Shown here piece after piece: positions 62,601 through 64,000 of a stretch of DNA of 64,000 nucleotides. The notes beneath the pieces were generated by a model. The model was not told the origin of the DNA. It did no database searches and saw only the letters and a list, made by a program, of their open reading frames with translations. Location of the stretch: assembly GCA_020435995.1 (NCBI GenBank), contig JAGQYO010000005.1, positions 41,472 through 105,471 of the forward strand, read 5' to 3'. The DNA comes from Flavobacteriales bacterium (lineage in GTDB: Bacteria; Bacteroidota; Bacteroidia; Flavobacteriales_G; Salibacteraceae). The position numbers and the translations under genes are program-made. The first letter of the stretch is position 1. Every line of letters begins with the position of its first letter.

Positions 62601-63562
62601 TTTTGCTCACGGCCGAAATGAAACCCGACATGAGCTTTCCGAAATATGGCCCTTATTGCCAAGGTCAAAGGCCTGATACTTTGGTTGGCACTTCAATGGG
62701 CATATTTTCGGGTAAGGGTGTTGTAGCTAATATATTTAATCCCAGTTCTGATTCCATAAAACCAACATGGAATGCTCCAGCCCAGGTCCAAATAAACTAC
62801 AAGGTTCAGAACCATTGTAACTGGGATACGTCATTTGTAATTACGGTTACTACCAAATTCGATACGACGTATATAGGGCCTTCAGTTTTTTGTGAAAACG
62901 ATGCTTCAGTTTATCCATTAGCCTCTGTTCACGGTGGGGGAAAATGGAGTGGCACAGGAATCGTTAACGGTAATTTCGAGCCAAAAATAGCTGGAAAGGG
63001 CCATCACAATATACTAGTTGATAGTGCGGGTATGTGTGGTGATACCGGTCGCTACGTTTTAAGCGTAAACCCATCGCCGCAATTATCTCTATCAATTTCT
63101 TACGAAAAATGCACAAAAGAATCCCTAACACTCGACGCTGGAAATCCGGGCTCTAGTTATTTATGGAGCAATGGTGATACAACTCAGAAGGTCCAATTCA
63201 CCTCTGCTGGAGAATTCTGGGTTGTCGTTACTAGCGCTGACAATTGTTCCGATTCGGCACATTTCGAAATCGTAGATTCAGAAGCACCGTGCACCGGAAT
63301 AGCGGACAAAGAATTGGCCTTGCAAAACATCAAGCTCTACCCCAACCCAAGCGACGATTTTATTACCGTTGATTTTGGGGCTCAAGCAGAGCGTGGAAAA
63401 GTCGATATTGTGGATGTGCTTGGGCAAGTGGTGTATTCGCAATTTATTGAAAATGAAAGGTTGGTTGTAGTTTCTACAGAGAAATTGCCTTCAGGCAATT
63501 ATTACCTGCAAGTTTCAAATGGAGATACGAGGGCTTATTATAAGTTTGTTGTCAAACATTAA
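59696..63562 (+). CDS. Large T9SS-exported surface protein
   Basis: A 1288-aa secreted protein. The start is ATG 59696 (MKTTLLSLLIALIMIPTTYAG, a signal peptide). The first part (GHVVGGHLQYKNVS onward) is a Bacteroidota-type extracellular domain with paired cysteines, followed by further beta-rich Ig/PKD-like domains including SYLWSNGDTTQKVQF near the end. It ends in a type A T9SS C-terminal domain (LYPNPSDDFITVDFGA, LPSGNYYLQVSNG). Likely anchored on the cell surface or secreted; adhesion is inferred. An IS1182-type transposase follows 12 bp after its stop. Confidence 0.9.
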   Translation: MKTTLLSLLIALIMIPTTYAGHVVGGHLQYKNVSANTFYIEGHVYRDCNGAAFSSSIITVTATCTSTLMTSILTIPHIPHIYAPQTFGGPYSGITSGSVIGQEISDLCDNLLNPSSSITSACRTGSASSYISFKYSGTFTLAPCNSWKLVYPIIPCRNIGTSNMSSSTCPVQQDVLFNSQTYPTNSGVSFYEKSRPIINASIGHNYEYAIGAFDPDGDSLTYTFACPKQASGACMSYTTGYSANQPIPGIKLDSLNGILKFRTTVSAGLLVGIYVNEYDRCSKVLKGKTYREITVISKPSSNQNLPERLSAIENLAGKRVARLDANSISVSERSSFSFTETFIERDTSDTLVLYSNVTSIFPNATLSETRIPGPTGDTVIANIAIPKSGLAPGDYPFVIAASDDNCNSIGNLWSSYRIHITPLNYLTVDGEEAPIAGATVCNGDTIALESHYGDLSTWYALSGDSIQFSGVNQNAWGTTAAGDTNKLIRFLPTQNTTIVCQTRYPYCPGKYQIFWDTLVIKMAKTFHIQTSRDTSLCGIDSAFQLHCIPDSSFAISYQWTGNAPFSNDTLASPTMHFLRKSFLQVKATSADGCVRKDSVKINFHQLLGALEIVACNSICKGSQSPISLIPKRPDPTSCYPKSKVEGQVNSYFSSKNYANATLMHSNDLWLKYPNVLTSSEFSMKNQLLYRRSELVGMGINSRTIITKIGFYITQMSGPQSIQSYSVSLKNTSDSVLTTWKSNLCPVAFKSNLPLHVGWNEIELDTQFVYDGTSNLVVQICQENSGPYSQTAMAYQTTTYNSILGELSANASVCGSQSLSLISSINRPIINIHGLVYAHPSQYKVNWVPKSAVTNDNLFSTTTKNLQKTTFVAHYYDTISGCSDSVSHTISIDTISKIKIKNPGIPCFGSTMTLNADTSSLLSNAGYSWYSLTQNKSIGLGGKINYMPYAVGDRIVLTATNPCCKLTDTILLTAEMKPDMSFPKYGPYCQGQRPDTLVGTSMGIFSGKGVVANIFNPSSDSIKPTWNAPAQVQINYKVQNHCNWDTSFVITVTTKFDTTYIGPSVFCENDASVYPLASVHGGGKWSGTGIVNGNFEPKIAGKGHHNILVDSAGMCGDTGRYVLSVNPSPQLSLSISYEKCTKESLTLDAGNPGSSYLWSNGDTTQKVQFTSAGEFWVVVTSADNCSDSAHFEIVDSEAPCTGIADKELALQNIKLYPNPSDDFITVDFGAQAERGKVDIVDVLGQVVYSQFIENERLVVVSTEKLPSGNYYLQVSNGDTRAYYKFVVKH

Positions 63563-63573
63563 CGCCAGTCCGT

Positions 63574-64000
63574 CTAAAAACCAGCGCTATTCATTTTATA
63601 TTTTGGGAATAAAATTAGGTTATTGAGATGAAAAGCGAACTGACTTGAATTAAAAGTTTGCCTTTTTAAGAACCTAAAAAACGACTGTATTGGTTTTAAT
63701 CGCGCATTTAGAAGGTAAATCAATGTGTTTAAGGCGGCTAATCGGCCTGCTTTAAGGGTTTCTAGTAGTTTATTAATTCCAATTATGTTTATGATTCTAC
63801 GAAGGTTGTAGGCGCAGAAAATAAGCCCTACATCAGCTTTGGCTATGTGCATAAATTGCTTGGTCATTATGTGATCGAATCCCCAGGATCTTTTGATGGT
63901 GCCGAATGGATGTTCTACTATCGCTTTTCGCCGTTTGTATAGCAAGAAATCTGCTTGTATTCTTCTGAGGTTTTCTTCATATAAGGGAGTGAATACGTTG
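63574..64000 (-). mobile_element. IS1182-family transposase, C-terminal part (cut by window end)
   Basis: A minus-strand frame open to the window edge (so the gene starts outside). It shows the end of a DDE transposase of the IS1182 type: KRRKAIVEHPFGTIKRSWGFDHIM (the E of the DDE triad is in VEHPFGT) and ADVGLIFCAYNLRRIINI. The C-terminal 60 residues are less conserved. The stop is at 63574, 12 bp from the T9SS gene's stop. I could not see a terminal inverted repeat. The insertion lies close behind a surface-protein gene. Confidence 0.85.

Overview
The window is chromosomal DNA of a Bacteroidota bacterium, most likely of the Flavobacteriales type. Several lines point there: the protein families (T9SS sorting domains, SprB repeats, GSCFA, DUF2141, propeller/Y_Y_Y proteins, a TonB receptor paired with a lipoprotein), the -7 promoter motif TAnnTTTG in front of many genes, weak Shine-Dalgarno sequences, several TTG starts and low GC. 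Species cannot be told from the sequence.

Layout. 1-2032: the 3' end of aspS, a LuxR-type response regulator and an outer-membrane-type protein. 2104-6038 (minus): the translation block rplM-rpsI-rpsB-tsf-pyrH-frr, with an attenuator-like hairpin before rplM, a folded leader before rpsB and a terminator between tsf and pyrH. 6201-8612: a YceI lipoprotein, a DUF2141 protein and moeA. 8611-9137: an intact tRNA-Val flanked by two broken tRNA pieces and a small GIY-YIG nuclease gene, with a 62-bp perfect direct repeat. This is the most unusual locus in the window. 9198-16581: a TerB/ABCG-like transporter, a SCO1/cytochrome c/lipoprotein operon, a putative aminopeptidase, a TPR/SPOR protein and a repetitive small lipoprotein. 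16621-21020: a half-size TauE permease, a propeller/barrel protein and an MBL-fold hydrolase.

21051-26716: a tryptophan catabolism operon (kynU, GNAT, a 38-aa membrane peptide, kmo, a barrel protein), divergent from hemL and a small basic protein. 26741-35500: a methyltransferase, a YqaA-like membrane protein, a beta-helix lipoprotein with its TonB receptor, a divergent PhoB/PhoR-like pair and a DUF389 protein. 35574-42343: a GSCFA protein, a quinone-reductase-like enzyme, thiL, a hybrid kinase and ComF. 42396-50101: a coiled-coil membrane protein, a T9SS/SprB adhesin, a kinase-less propeller protein and an exported peptide deformylase homologue. 50098-53796: a four-gene membrane/regulator operon, an M23 lipoprotein and a secreted protein. 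53793-59374: an MFS permease, a DUF3108 protein, a helical-repeat protein, tdk-alr and an acidic protein. 59398-64000: a remnant of an acyl-adenylating enzyme, a 1288-aa T9SS protein and an IS1182-type transposase running off the window.

Much of the window is housekeeping, with no phage genes and no CRISPR array. Accessory signals are concentrated at the tRNA/GIY-YIG locus and in the last 5 kb. Starts were moved inward from the longest reading frame in nine genes, where a signal peptide, lipobox, promoter or neighbouring gene favoured a later codon.
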